A program made the position numbers and the translations under genes. DNA of 64,000 nucleotides from NCBI GenBank assembly GCA_034190085.1, contig JAXHTS010000052.1:62001-126000 (forward strand), read 5' to 3'. This stretch comes from Spirochaetota bacterium. Lineage in GTDB: Bacteria > Spirochaetota > UBA4802 > JAFGDQ01. Below, one piece after another: positions 27,551 to 36,280 of this stretch. The stretch's first letter is position 1. Every line of letters begins with the position of its first letter. A model generated the notes under the pieces. That model had not been told where the DNA came from. It saw only the letters and a program-made list of their open reading frames with translations, and made no database searches.

Positions 27551-28732
27551 ATGATAAGAAGGGATGAACTCTCCACACTATTTGATGCTGAGTCGGAACG
27601 GCTATCTTATGAGAAGGGTCCATCAAGGCCACCAAGCGAGGCGCGTTCACTGCTTATAAGGATTACTCGTGGGTGTCCATGGCATAGATGTATATTCTGC
27701 TCAAGTCATCGAACGATGAAGTTTAGTTTGAGATCGGTTGATGAGATTAAGGAGGATATTAAGACTGCTAGAAAGATTTATGACAAGATTAAGGAGATAT
27801 CCTGGAAATTAGGATTTGGAGACGATCTAAGACGTGCTGCGGCTTTTGTCTATGATAATCCGTTGAATGAAAGCTATGCTAACGTTGCGATGTGGCTGTA
27901 TTATGGCGAGAATTCTGTTTTTTTGCAGGATGCTGACGCTCTTTCGATGAAGGCTTCAAGATTAGAAGAGGTGTTGAGATTTTTGAAAGAGAATTTTCCT
28001 GAAATAAGCAGGATCACCTGTTATGCTAGATCTACATCAGCCGCTAAGAAGACCTTGGAAGAGTTGAATGCGCTTCATGATGCAGGACTTACTAGATTGC
28101 ATATGGGAATGGAGAGTGGATGCGATGAAGTGCTCGATTTCACCCGAAAGGGGGTTACGGCTGACATTCATATCGATGGCGGGAAGAAGGTTGTTGAATC
28201 CGGAATCTCACTTTGCCTATATATTATGCCAGGACTTGGTGGTAGGCGTTGGTCTTCTGAGCATGCCCATAAGACAGCGATTGTCCTAAATGAAATAAAT
28301 CCTGCCTTTATTCGTCTGAGAAGCATCTCTATTCGAGAGGATATACCATTATTTGAAAAACTTCAGAATGGGGAATATGAATTACAGACAGACGATGAGG
28401 TGGTTCAAGAGATAAGAAGCATAATTAGTGAGTTAGAGGTTACAAGCTATCTCGCTAGTGATCACATAGAAAATCTTTTACAGGAAGTTGAGGGCCAATT
28501 GCCGGAGGCAAAGGAGGGGATGCTGAAGATCATAGATAAATACCTATCAATGCCATCAGCAAAGCGAATAAATTTTCAATTAGGCAGAAGGGCAGGATAC
28601 TATGCGTCTATGGAGGATCTTAATAATCATATCAAGTATGAGCAGATTGAGCAGATGCTTCGGAGTATAAAAGCCGGCGGTGAGGATTTTGAAAGGGTGA
28701 TTTTTAAATTAAAACGTCGTTTTCTTGTATAA
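27551..28732 (+). CDS. Radical SAM protein of unknown substrate
   Basis: 393 residues with an N-terminal [4Fe-4S]/SAM site CPWHRCIFCSSH (Cx4Cx2C rather than the canonical Cx3Cx2C, as also seen in YgiQ/Elp3-like radical SAM enzymes) preceded by LLIRITRGC. Next are the SAM-binding Gly-Glu strand (LHMGMESGCDEVLDFTRKG) and a barrel end reading FIRLRSISIREDIPLFEKL. The substrate cannot be told. It is 91 bases after rseP and 141 bases before ispG, both on the same strand, so it may be part of the same transcript. AAAGGTG precedes the ATG. Confidence 0.85.
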   Translation: MIRRDELSTLFDAESERLSYEKGPSRPPSEARSLLIRITRGCPWHRCIFCSSHRTMKFSLRSVDEIKEDIKTARKIYDKIKEISWKLGFGDDLRRAAAFVYDNPLNESYANVAMWLYYGENSVFLQDADALSMKASRLEEVLRFLKENFPEISRITCYARSTSAAKKTLEELNALHDAGLTRLHMGMESGCDEVLDFTRKGVTADIHIDGGKKVVESGISLCLYIMPGLGGRRWSSEHAHKTAIVLNEINPAFIRLRSISIREDIPLFEKLQNGEYELQTDDEVVQEIRSIISELEVTSYLASDHIENLLQEVEGQLPEAKEGMLKIIDKYLSMPSAKRINFQLGRRAGYYASMEDLNNHIKYEQIEQMLRSIKAGGEDFERVIFKLKRRFLV

Positions 28733-28873
28733 TTAAATAGAACTCATCGTTAATCTTATCTTCTAATTCTTCTACTACCGCAAGGGATAGGGTAACATAA
28801 ATCATATAGCGGTATCTATTGTTTCCCTTCAGCCAATCCTAATGCAGACAATACTTCAGGATTATTATATACA

Positions 28874-29971
28874 TTGAACGAAGAACGAGTTCATACTAAA
28901 AGAATCAATGTAAGGGGCCTTCCGATCGGGGGTGGAGCTCCTGTATCGATACAGTCGATGACCAATCTTCCCATTGAGGAGGTTGAGGCTACTATTAGAC
29001 AGATTGAAATGCTCAGAGATGAAGGAGCAGATCTTGTTAGGTTAGCAGTAAGAGGGGAAGATTCCATCATTTATCTAAAAGAGATAAGGAGTATGATTGA
29101 TATGCCTTTATCTGCTGATATTCATTTTAACTACAGGATTGCAATAAAGGCTATTAAGGCAGGGATTGATAAAGTAAGAATAAATCCGGGCAATATTGGC
29201 GATCAGAAAAGGGTAAAAGAGATTGTTCGGGTTTGCAAGGAATTTAATGTTCCAATCAGAATTGGTGTAAATAGCGGTTCAATTGATAGGAAAAGATTTC
29301 AGGATGTTTCTGCTCAATCTCTTGTGGCCTCGGCATTGGAGCATATCAATATATTAGAGGATAGTGATTTTTATGATATAATAGTGTCTATAAAATCATC
29401 GGATCTATTTCATACTATAGCCGCAAACAGACTCTTTTCCTCACTAAAGGATTATCCTCTTCATATAGGCCTAACAGAGGCTGGATTTGGCGTGAGTTGT
29501 GTGGTACATAGCGCCATAGCGATAGGTTCTCTGCTCCTTGAAGGGATCGGTGATACTATAAGGGTTTCAATGACTGGCGATCCAGTTGAAGAAATAGTAG
29601 TTGCTAAGAGGATTCTTGAATCTGTAGGGATGAGAAATCCTGTAATTAGGGTTATTTCTTGTCCTACTTGTGGGAGAATTGATCCTTCAGTGAATCTCCT
29701 TGATCTTGCAACTGCAATAGAAGAGGAATTAATGTGTAGGTTTGGTAATGTCCTACAGGATGGGAATAGGAATATCACAGTAGCAGTTATGGGATGTGAG
29801 GTTAATGGCCCTGGCGAGGCTTCACATGCCGATGTCGGAGTAGCTGCTTGTAGGGGGGGGGAGATGTTGCTTTTTTCTGAAGGGCAGAGATTAAATAAGA
29901 TTATGAAGAAGGATGCAGTGGCTTCCCTAAAAAAAGAAGTAGAGAAAATTATTTCGCTTTGGAAAAAGTAA
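28874..29971 (+). CDS. ispG: 4-hydroxy-3-methylbut-2-en-1-yl diphosphate synthase
   Basis: 365 residues of the short bacterial IspG form: INVRGLPIGGGAPVSIQSMTN at the start of the TIM barrel, DIHFNYRIAIKAI, and the C-terminal iron-sulfur domain with CPTCGR and GCEVNGPGEASHADVG providing the cluster cysteines. It reduces methylerythritol cyclodiphosphate in the MEP pathway, the same pathway as dxr. The start is taken as TTG at 28874, with AGGA 12 bases ahead; no closer ATG exists in frame. A nine-base G run (29853-29861) is read through as Arg-Gly-Gly-Glu near the C-terminus. Confidence 0.94.
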   Translation: MNEERVHTKRINVRGLPIGGGAPVSIQSMTNLPIEEVEATIRQIEMLRDEGADLVRLAVRGEDSIIYLKEIRSMIDMPLSADIHFNYRIAIKAIKAGIDKVRINPGNIGDQKRVKEIVRVCKEFNVPIRIGVNSGSIDRKRFQDVSAQSLVASALEHINILEDSDFYDIIVSIKSSDLFHTIAANRLFSSLKDYPLHIGLTEAGFGVSCVVHSAIAIGSLLLEGIGDTIRVSMTGDPVEEIVVAKRILESVGMRNPVIRVISCPTCGRIDPSVNLLDLATAIEEELMCRFGNVLQDGNRNITVAVMGCEVNGPGEASHADVGVAACRGGEMLLFSEGQRLNKIMKKDAVASLKKEVEKIISLWKK

Positions 29972-29975
29972 TCAA

Positions 29976-30797
29976 TTGGTAAGGATTGAAGAGCGAGTGA
30001 ATATTGATATAGATAGATATGTAGAAATAGAAAGGGGAAGCTATAGTATCGGTGTATGTAAAGACATTATCGAAAAAATGTCTAAAAAAATTGGATGTGC
30101 TGATATTAAAAGAGAATTTCTTTATAATTCTTATCCCTTGCATGATGTTGAGATAGAGGGATGCCAGATAGCGAAGAGACTAGTGACACTATCAGAGTTT
30201 GAGAGATTTGTTGATGAGAGTGGATATCTGACCGATGCGGAGAGGGATGGATGGGGATGGACATGGGAGGATAGATGGATCAAGAGGAGGGATGTTTATT
30301 GGAAGGCTCCCTTCCATGGAAAAGCAGATGATATATACTATAAGAATAAGAATATCATTCCAGTTTTACAAGTAAGCTGGAACGATGCAATTGCCTATTG
30401 TGGTTGGCTTTCAATGAAGGCCAATTGTGTGAGACTCCTATACGAGAGGGAGTGGGAGGTCTTCGCACAAGTATCTTCTTTTGCAGGGATGGGGGATATA
30501 GATTCAAATAATAACAGAAAGCTGTATAATTGTAAGGTTGATTATTTGAAAGATCTCATCAGTATGATTAATTCCAATCCTGAAGATCATTATCCAGGTA
30601 TGCTTTGGGAATGGAATTATGATTGGTTCGATATCTATCCTAATGGTATTTCTAATAAGGAATATGGCACAGTGTATAAGGTGTTAAGGGGAGGCTCCCT
30701 TCAGAGTTATGCTGTTCAAAGAACGAGAGAGTATAGATTTAGGAGATGCCCGAGTGCAAGGAGTCCCTTCTATGGATTTAGGATTGTGATAGCTTGA
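29976..30797 (+). CDS. Sulfatase-modifying-factor-like (FGE-sulfatase domain) protein
   Basis: A 273-residue protein with the C-type-lectin-like SUMF1 fold seen in formylglycine-generating enzyme and many paralogues: VSWNDAIAYCGWLSMKA, RLLYEREWEVFAQ, MLWEWNYDWF, KVLRGGSLQSYAVQRTRE, and the end motif FYGFRIVIA. The pair of cysteines that binds copper and does the chemistry in true formylglycine-generating enzyme is not present near the RGGS segment; the only nearby Cys is in FRRCPSARSP. I therefore expect a non-FGE member. TTG at 29976 is the likely start, 4 bases after the ispG stop, so translation is probably coupled. The link to isoprenoid synthesis is unexplained. Confidence 0.75.
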   Translation: MVRIEERVNIDIDRYVEIERGSYSIGVCKDIIEKMSKKIGCADIKREFLYNSYPLHDVEIEGCQIAKRLVTLSEFERFVDESGYLTDAERDGWGWTWEDRWIKRRDVYWKAPFHGKADDIYYKNKNIIPVLQVSWNDAIAYCGWLSMKANCVRLLYEREWEVFAQVSSFAGMGDIDSNNNRKLYNCKVDYLKDLISMINSNPEDHYPGMLWEWNYDWFDIYPNGISNKEYGTVYKVLRGGSLQSYAVQRTREYRFRRCPSARSPFYGFRIVIA

Positions 30798-31147
30798 ATT
30801 AAGAATAAGGAATAATTATCAGCATTTTCCCACTACCATTCATACAAGGATTCATTAAGGCACTTGGTAGTTGTACATGTTTAGATAATTACTATGATTA
30901 TGGCAGATTGATGCATGGCTTATTAAGGTTGAGATTTCTCGGTTAGGCATTGAATCAGTTCTTTTGGCACATAGCTATTAGGATTAATCGTGTGTTAATA
31001 TACCTAATCATATTAAAATATAGTGATGAATACAGATGAATCTTCCTACCTGTATTGGATTATTACTAGGCTCCATATATAATACCTAAAATTGATTTGA
31101 ATTTCCATATAAGATAGTGAGTGATGTTCGTGAATATAGAAAAAGTC
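30798..31147. other. Gap after the SUMF1-like gene
   Basis: About 350 AT-rich bases without a credible coding sequence. I see no strong hairpin or other signal except the promoter-like element that follows it. Confidence 0.35.
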
Positions 31148-31176
31148 TTGACAAAGGATAATTGATATTTCTTAAT
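31148..31176 (+). promoter_or_regulatory. Sigma-70-type promoter of the thioesterase gene
   Basis: TTGACA (31148-31153), a 17-base spacer and CTTAAT (31171-31176, four of six consensus bases). The expected start of transcription lies at or just before the ATG at 31184, so the message would have almost no leader. Confidence 0.45.
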
Positions 31177-31183
31177 TGAGTCC

Positions 31184-31600
31184 ATGATTGAATTTGAAGA
31201 TAGCACATGCTTTGGTTGTGGTGAAGAAAATGAGTGTGGACTCAAGCTAAAACTAAAGTATGACAAAGATACTAAAACAACTTATGGCGAGTATGTTGTT
31301 TCACAGAGATTTGAGGGACCACCCAACATCATACATACGGGGATTGTGACTGCATTGTTAGATGAGACGATGATGACAATAAATAAGTATATGGAATTGA
31401 CAGCAATAACAGGCGAGTTATCCATCAGATGTCTTCAGCCAGCCTTTATAAATGAGACCTTACATTTGCGTGGATGGCATGTAAAAAAGAACAAACGGAT
31501 AATAGAGAATAGGGCTGAGATAGAAAATGAAATGGGTAAGATTGTTGCAAGAGCCAAGGGAAAGTACCTTGAGGTTGATGATATTCCCCAACCCGAATAA
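31184..31600 (+). CDS. Hotdog-fold thioesterase (PaaI/YigI-like)
   Basis: A 138-residue hotdog protein beginning with CFGCGEENECGLKLKLKY, a hallmark of a widespread thioesterase subfamily, then a helix containing NIIHTGIVTALLDETM with the acidic catalytic residue, and strands ending VARAKGKYLEV. It should hydrolyse acyl-CoA or acyl-carrier thioesters in the cytoplasm; the substrate is unknown. The ATG at 31184 is the first start codon after an in-frame stop at 31163, and there is no Shine-Dalgarno sequence. Confidence 0.85.
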   Translation: MIEFEDSTCFGCGEENECGLKLKLKYDKDTKTTYGEYVVSQRFEGPPNIIHTGIVTALLDETMMTINKYMELTAITGELSIRCLQPAFINETLHLRGWHVKKNKRIIENRAEIENEMGKIVARAKGKYLEVDDIPQPE

Positions 31601-31828
31601 TTGGGATATAGTGTAACAAAACTCAAGAAGATGCCACTTATTTTAACACATTAGTTTAATGATATAATTCCGATACATTTATTCACAACTAAACTAATTG
31701 ATTGCCATAATCGATAATATTTTGTAAAGATGAAGGAAAGGCAACCAGGGAGGGATCATCTTCATCAATCATATTAAACTGTCTTATATCAATTTTTTGT
31801 AGGTTTGTCTTCAGATTAATTGATTGTT

Positions 31829-31912
31829 GCCGAAGTGGTGAAACTGGTAGACGCAGCGGACTCAAAATCCGCCGGGGGCAACCCCATGAGGGTTCGAGTC
31901 CCTCCTTCGGCA
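31829..31912 (+). tRNA. tRNA-Leu (anticodon CAA)
   Basis: 84 bases. Acceptor stem GCCGAAG (31829-31835) pairs with CTTCGGC (31905-31911); discriminator A at 31912. D-arm TGGTGAAACTGGTAGACGCA, anticodon arm GCGGA-CTCAAAA-TCCGC with CAA in the loop, a long variable arm (type II, typical of Leu), and T-arm GAGGGTTCGAGTCCCTC. The terminal CCA is not encoded. It reads UUG codons. Confidence 0.97.
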
Positions 31913-32166
31913 TATGAGTATATAGGTTTACTTATTAGAATGGGTGAATTATTGCACTATAATGATAAGGGGTATTCTTACTTAAAGATCTGTTTTTTTC
32001 TTGTTTGATTAACCAATGATATATGTTAGAATAGGGTGATTACAGCTAACCTGTTAAGGTGATTAGGTTATTTTAATTAAAATCAATGAAGAAGGAATAG
32101 TGCGTATTTTATTTCTATGATATGATGGAGTCTAAAATTATATAGATAATAATTAAGGTATGAAAG

Positions 32167-33654
32167 ATGTCAACTACTTTATTTGATCCCCAGAAGGAAT
32201 GGGATGAAATGCTTAAAATAAGTTCCGAGAGGATTGCGGAGACCGATGCTGAGACCATCGGTTCCGAATCAGGAAGTAATATTCATGAATCCGACGTCAA
32301 TTTTGATATTAGACCTGAAGAATTGGAGAGTTATTTAAACAAATATGTAGTGGGTCAGGAAAGCGCTGTCGAGATAATAGCGACCAAGGTATGTACCCAT
32401 TTTAACAGGATGAAGTTAGAGGAGTCAATACCAGAGGATGAGAAGATTGTCGGAAATATCAAAAGTAATATGCTCTTGATAGGGCCAACTGGTGTAGGCA
32501 AGACATATATTATTAAGCTGATTGCAAAAAAGATTGGGGTTCCTTTTGTTAAGGCCGATGCTACAAAGTTTAGCGAAACGGGCTATGTAGGAGGAGATGT
32601 TGAAGATTTAGTTAGAGAGTTAGTGCATGAGGCCAATGGTGATATTAGTAGGGCAGAATTTGGAATAATATATCTTGATGAGATAGACAAGATTGCATCT
32701 TCAGGTGGGCTTTATGGTCCGGATGTATCAAGAACCGGTGTTCAGAGGAATCTATTAAAGCTTATGGAAGAGGCTGATGTGGATTTGAAGACACCGCACG
32801 ATTTAGCCTCCCAGGTTGAGGCTGCAATGGAAGCCCAGAGGACAGGACGGGTTATTCGTAAAAAGATAAGGACAAGAAATATACTCTTTATAGTTTCAGG
32901 TGCTTTTAATGGATTAGATGAGATTATAAAGAAGAGATTGAATATGCAGGCCATTGGCTTTGATAAAGCATTTACACCAAGTGAGGAAAGACAGGATGTA
33001 TTAAAGATGGTAAAGACCGAGGATCTCATAGAATTTGGATTTGAATCGGAATTTATTGGAAGACTCCCTGTGACAGTAATTTTGGATAATCTTAATGAAG
33101 AGGGGTTGTACAAAATTCTAAAAAATAAATATAGTAGCGTAGTCATAGGCAAGAAGCTCGATTTTAAGGCTTATGATATTGAACTCGATTTTACAGATGA
33201 TGCATTGAGGTTGTTCTCTCAAAGAGCATACCATGAAAAGACGGGAGCGCGAGGTCTTATTAGTGTATTTGAAAATTCATTAATTAAATTTGAAAAAACA
33301 TTACCATCAACAGATATTAAAAAATTGCAAGTTACCGGAGATTTAGTGGAATCGCCACAATCGTTTCTTAGAAAGATGCTTTTAGCTGATAATATTAAAA
33401 GATTTCAAAAAGAGTATATTTTAAAGCATGAAATATATCTAGAATTTGATAAAGAAGCAATTACTAAAATTCAGGAAATAGCGGTTAATAACCATAAGAG
33501 TATCAAACAGGTATGTGAAGAGCTCTTTCATGATTATCATCATGGGATAAGGCTACTGGGTATGGATAGTTTTGTGATTAAGAAGGAGGCAGTGGAGAAT
33601 CCATCAAAATATCTGGATGAATTTATTCGCAATCATATAAAAAAAGATCAATAG
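32167..33654 (+). CDS. ClpX-like AAA+ unfoldase without zinc-binding domain, with C-terminal extension
   Basis: A 495-residue AAA+ protein. The core (about residues 50-392) is ClpX-like: Walker A GPTGVGKT (106-113), pore loop GYVG (139-142), Walker B IIYLDEID (167-174), second-region QRTGRVIRKKIRTRNILFIVSG, an IGF tripeptide (263-265) at the position of the ClpP-docking loop, EFIGRLPV and sensor-2 GARG (360-363). The N-terminal C4 zinc-binding domain of classical ClpX is replaced by about 50 acidic residues. A helical C-terminal extension of about 100 residues (393-495) is extra. It probably unfolds proteins for ClpP or acts alone. No clpP is in the window; the gene stands alone. Confidence 0.85.
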   Translation: MSTTLFDPQKEWDEMLKISSERIAETDAETIGSESGSNIHESDVNFDIRPEELESYLNKYVVGQESAVEIIATKVCTHFNRMKLEESIPEDEKIVGNIKSNMLLIGPTGVGKTYIIKLIAKKIGVPFVKADATKFSETGYVGGDVEDLVRELVHEANGDISRAEFGIIYLDEIDKIASSGGLYGPDVSRTGVQRNLLKLMEEADVDLKTPHDLASQVEAAMEAQRTGRVIRKKIRTRNILFIVSGAFNGLDEIIKKRLNMQAIGFDKAFTPSEERQDVLKMVKTEDLIEFGFESEFIGRLPVTVILDNLNEEGLYKILKNKYSSVVIGKKLDFKAYDIELDFTDDALRLFSQRAYHEKTGARGLISVFENSLIKFEKTLPSTDIKKLQVTGDLVESPQSFLRKMLLADNIKRFQKEYILKHEIYLEFDKEAITKIQEIAVNNHKSIKQVCEELFHDYHHGIRLLGMDSFVIKKEAVENPSKYLDEFIRNHIKKDQ

Positions 33655-34144
33655 CATCATCCCTAATTACAACTTTCATATTCGTTCGATTCAATTATGT
33701 CAATATGCTGCTGTCTCTTAATATTGAATAGATTATGTTTTAGGGGTTATTCCTTTGTTTTGGGATTAGACTATTATACTTAAGAGCTAAATCTCATTAT
33801 ATATTATTTGTTGGAATTTACATTATTAAATTTCATTGTTTGTAATAATTGCATCACTAATCCGTTATTGAAAGATATTACCTAAATTATCCTCACAATA
33901 TCACACCTATCTGGAATTCAGGGTTTATAAATATTTTCGTATAAAATATCTTTTTATGTTAAATTTCTTTACATTTTCTTCCGATTAATTTATAAGGTAT
34001 ATATACATACTATTAATTGGATATATAATGTTTATTAACAATTAATTAATTATATATCGTTTAATTTATAATTTTATTCAGAGAGCGAAACTAATTTATT
34101 GATTCTATCTTAAAGCTAATAATTATTAATAAAGGAGTGCGACG
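33655..34144. other. Very AT-rich region upstream of the flaA pair
   Basis: 490 bases of extremely AT-rich sequence, with many TTAATT/TATATA-like words from about 33950 to 34130, and no credible coding sequence. It must contain the flaA promoter, but so many boxes resemble TATAAT that no single one can be chosen. AAAGGAG at 34132-34138 is the ribosome site of the first flaA gene. Confidence 0.4.
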
Positions 34145-34891
34145 ATGAAAAGGGAGGTTAGATCTATTCTATTATCAGTTTTAATTGGTTTTACGGTCTT
34201 ATTTATAGGGAGTGGGAATATTACTCTACAGGCTCAAGAGGATGTATCCGGGGCTAAGACAGAGGTAAAGAAACAGAAGACGGGATTAATAGAGGATTGG
34301 TTTAGTGATTTTGAAACCTGTGAAGACTGGAGGGCGGTAGCCACATCTCCTCTTGGTGATACCAAAATAAGAAAGATACCAGGTAAACCCAAACCTGTTG
34401 ATGAATCAGGGAAGGTGGTGGAGTTTCCTAATGAGATTGCAGACGAGAATGGGATAACACATAAGACTGAATATGTTCTTGGAGTGAAGACCTATTATTC
34501 AGATAGAGGTTATGATAGGGTAGAGGTCTTTCCACCCAATGAGTATATTGTAAGGGGTAAAGCGAAGGAGGTTAAGCTTTGGGCATTGGGCCGAAAGTTC
34601 AGGCATACACTGTATATTAAATTTAGGGATTTTCGTGGAAAAATTCATAAGGTAAAGGTCGGCAGATTAGATTTTTGGGGCTGGAGGGAATTGACAACTG
34701 TTGTCCCAGGTTGGATGCCACAGGCATCCCGTTATGCGTTATTGGATAAGAATTTACATTTTGTCTCTTTTTTCGTTGAATCTGATCGTTTTGAGCCAGC
34801 GGGTACCTTCTATTTTTATTTAGATAATTTCAGAATTATTACTGATCTTTCAGAGTTTACTGGAGATCCATCAATAAGAGATACTTGGTAA
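34145..34891 (+). CDS. flaA: Flagellar filament outer-layer protein FlaA (first copy)
   Basis: A 248-residue exported protein. The signal peptide ends near residue 30 (GNITLQA-QE). The mature part reads DWFSDFETCEDWRAVATSPLGD, then YYSDRGYDRVEVFPPNEYIV, AKEVKLWALGRKFRHTLYIKF and GRLDFWGWRELTTVVPGWMPQ, and ends in YFYLDNFRIITD: the galactose-binding-like beta sandwich of spirochaetal FlaA. It forms the sheath around the periplasmic flagellar core and affects filament curvature. AAAGGAG sits 6 bases before the ATG. A second FlaA gene follows, an arrangement known from Leptospira, where the pair is called flaA2 and flaA1. The assignment of copy numbers here is not certain. Confidence 0.9.
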   Translation: MKREVRSILLSVLIGFTVLFIGSGNITLQAQEDVSGAKTEVKKQKTGLIEDWFSDFETCEDWRAVATSPLGDTKIRKIPGKPKPVDESGKVVEFPNEIADENGITHKTEYVLGVKTYYSDRGYDRVEVFPPNEYIVRGKAKEVKLWALGRKFRHTLYIKFRDFRGKIHKVKVGRLDFWGWRELTTVVPGWMPQASRYALLDKNLHFVSFFVESDRFEPAGTFYFYLDNFRIITDLSEFTGDPSIRDTW

Positions 34892-34940
34892 AATACTAAT
34901 ACAATAGTTGATAAATTGATCTTGTATGGGAGGATTTACA

Positions 34941-35786
34941 ATGACTAATAAACACAAATTCCTAATGATGACATTCAGCGCTTTCATTGTTGTTGTAATT
35001 GGACTATTAGGGTATAATAACGCGAATTCAAAGATAATAACAAATATTGAACCAGATATCAGTGCTGAGGAGTGGAAAGCTGTGGTTATTGAGGATTTTG
35101 AAAAGCCGCTTGATTGGAGTCTTGATTCTGTACCCAAGAAAAACACTGAACCCAAAAAGGATCCTACACCAGTTTTAAAATTGAAATATATTCAGGGTGG
35201 ACCCTCGGCTTTAAGACCGGAAAGGTGGACTGCAGACAAGAGGGGTATGGAGAAGAAAACCTGTTTAGGGATTCATTTCAAGTTTAGATATCCTGGATAT
35301 AATTCTATTCACCTATTGCCACCATTAGAAGTGAGTTGGGACGATCCTAACAAAAAGGTTTTAACCTATGATTCAAGAACAGGAAAGGAAATCCAGGAGA
35401 AGGCTATACAACTTCCAGGTAGGGTTAAGGCAATATCTGTGTGGTTTCATGGTAGAGGGAATGACTATAATTTAGAGTGTTGGATTAAGGATCATATTGG
35501 CGAGGTACACATTCTTAAATTCGGATCTTTAAATTTTGTCGGTTGGAGGCCATTAAAGGCGTATATACCTAAATATGTGCCACAAAAAATGGAATCATAC
35601 CCCATGACAAGGGGTTTGAAAATTGTAAGATTTGTTATAAGATCCACACCGGATGCCAAACCTGTAGATGTATATATGTTTTTTGATCAATTAAAGGCCT
35701 TAACTGATACATATGAGGTTAGTTTTGATGGTCAAGATCTTCATAAATCCTTTGAGCAGGGGACTTTGGCGCCTGAAGAAAAATAG
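34941..35786 (+). CDS. flaA: Flagellar filament outer-layer protein FlaA (second copy)
   Basis: An exported FlaA paralogue (281 residues from the ATG at 34941) with a signal sequence (FIVVVIGLLGYNNANS). Similar beta-sandwich motifs: VVIEDFEKPLDWSLDSV, GYNSIHLLPPLEV, VKAISVWFHGRGNDYNLECWI, GSLNFVGWRPLKAYIPKYVP and VYMFFDQLKALTD. I choose 34941 over the ATG at 34926 because GGGAGG (34928-34933) is then correctly placed 7 bases upstream. It lies 49 bases after the first flaA and is followed by a clear terminator, so the two form one transcript. Confidence 0.9.
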   Translation: MTNKHKFLMMTFSAFIVVVIGLLGYNNANSKIITNIEPDISAEEWKAVVIEDFEKPLDWSLDSVPKKNTEPKKDPTPVLKLKYIQGGPSALRPERWTADKRGMEKKTCLGIHFKFRYPGYNSIHLLPPLEVSWDDPNKKVLTYDSRTGKEIQEKAIQLPGRVKAISVWFHGRGNDYNLECWIKDHIGEVHILKFGSLNFVGWRPLKAYIPKYVPQKMESYPMTRGLKIVRFVIRSTPDAKPVDVYMFFDQLKALTDTYEVSFDGQDLHKSFEQGTLAPEEK

Positions 35787-35820
35787 AAAATAGGCTTGAA
35801 TTTTTACATAATATTATTGA

Positions 35821-35850
35821 AAATACCCATCTAATAAGGATGGGTATTTT
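35821..35850 (+). terminator. Intrinsic terminator of the flaA operon
   Basis: AAATACCCATC (35821-35831) pairs perfectly with GATGGGTATTT (35839-35849) around a 7-base loop and runs into TTTT-A-C-TTT. It lies 34 bases after the stop of the second flaA. The A-run on the left also makes it usable from the other strand. Confidence 0.85.
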
Positions 35851-36280
35851 ACTTTGCTGCATCGCAATATGAATGATTTCTGGTTGATGTTTTACTAATG
35901 ATTTTCATTCCTATTCTATATCACCACCATCCACTTGTTCAAGTTATATTAGAAATGCGGTTATTGGATATACATAAACTCAATCTTCCCATCTTTTTTC
36001 CCATTTTTTGAGGATATGATGGAAAATAATGGATTTAGTATAAATGTTCTTAATCCTAGGTATGTATTATATAGAATTTTATCAGTGTATTAGAGATGGA
36101 GGGAACTACCTTATATTATATTCCTGCCTTCAGCTAGTATGAGAGTATATTAACTCCCTTTTCGGGGACCAATCAACAAGTACAAAAGAATAATCCAAAG
36201 ATGGGTTTGTAAATCTTTGTTTATCAAAGATAAAATGCTTATTTGTGACTAACCAATTATATGGTAATCGGGGTATGATT
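35851..36280. other. Gap between the flaA terminator and greA
   Basis: About 430 AT-rich bases with no credible coding sequence on either strand. It should carry the greA promoter, but no clean -35/-10 pair is evident. GGGG at 36270-36273 is probably the ribosome site for greA. Confidence 0.35.

Noticed and set aside
29853-29861. Nine-base G run in ispG
   Set aside because: The frame is correct on both sides and the C-terminus is normal.
31820-32008. Short frame covering tRNA-Leu(CAA)
   Set aside because: It lies over a perfectly folded tRNA; the peptide is only a reading of the tRNA.
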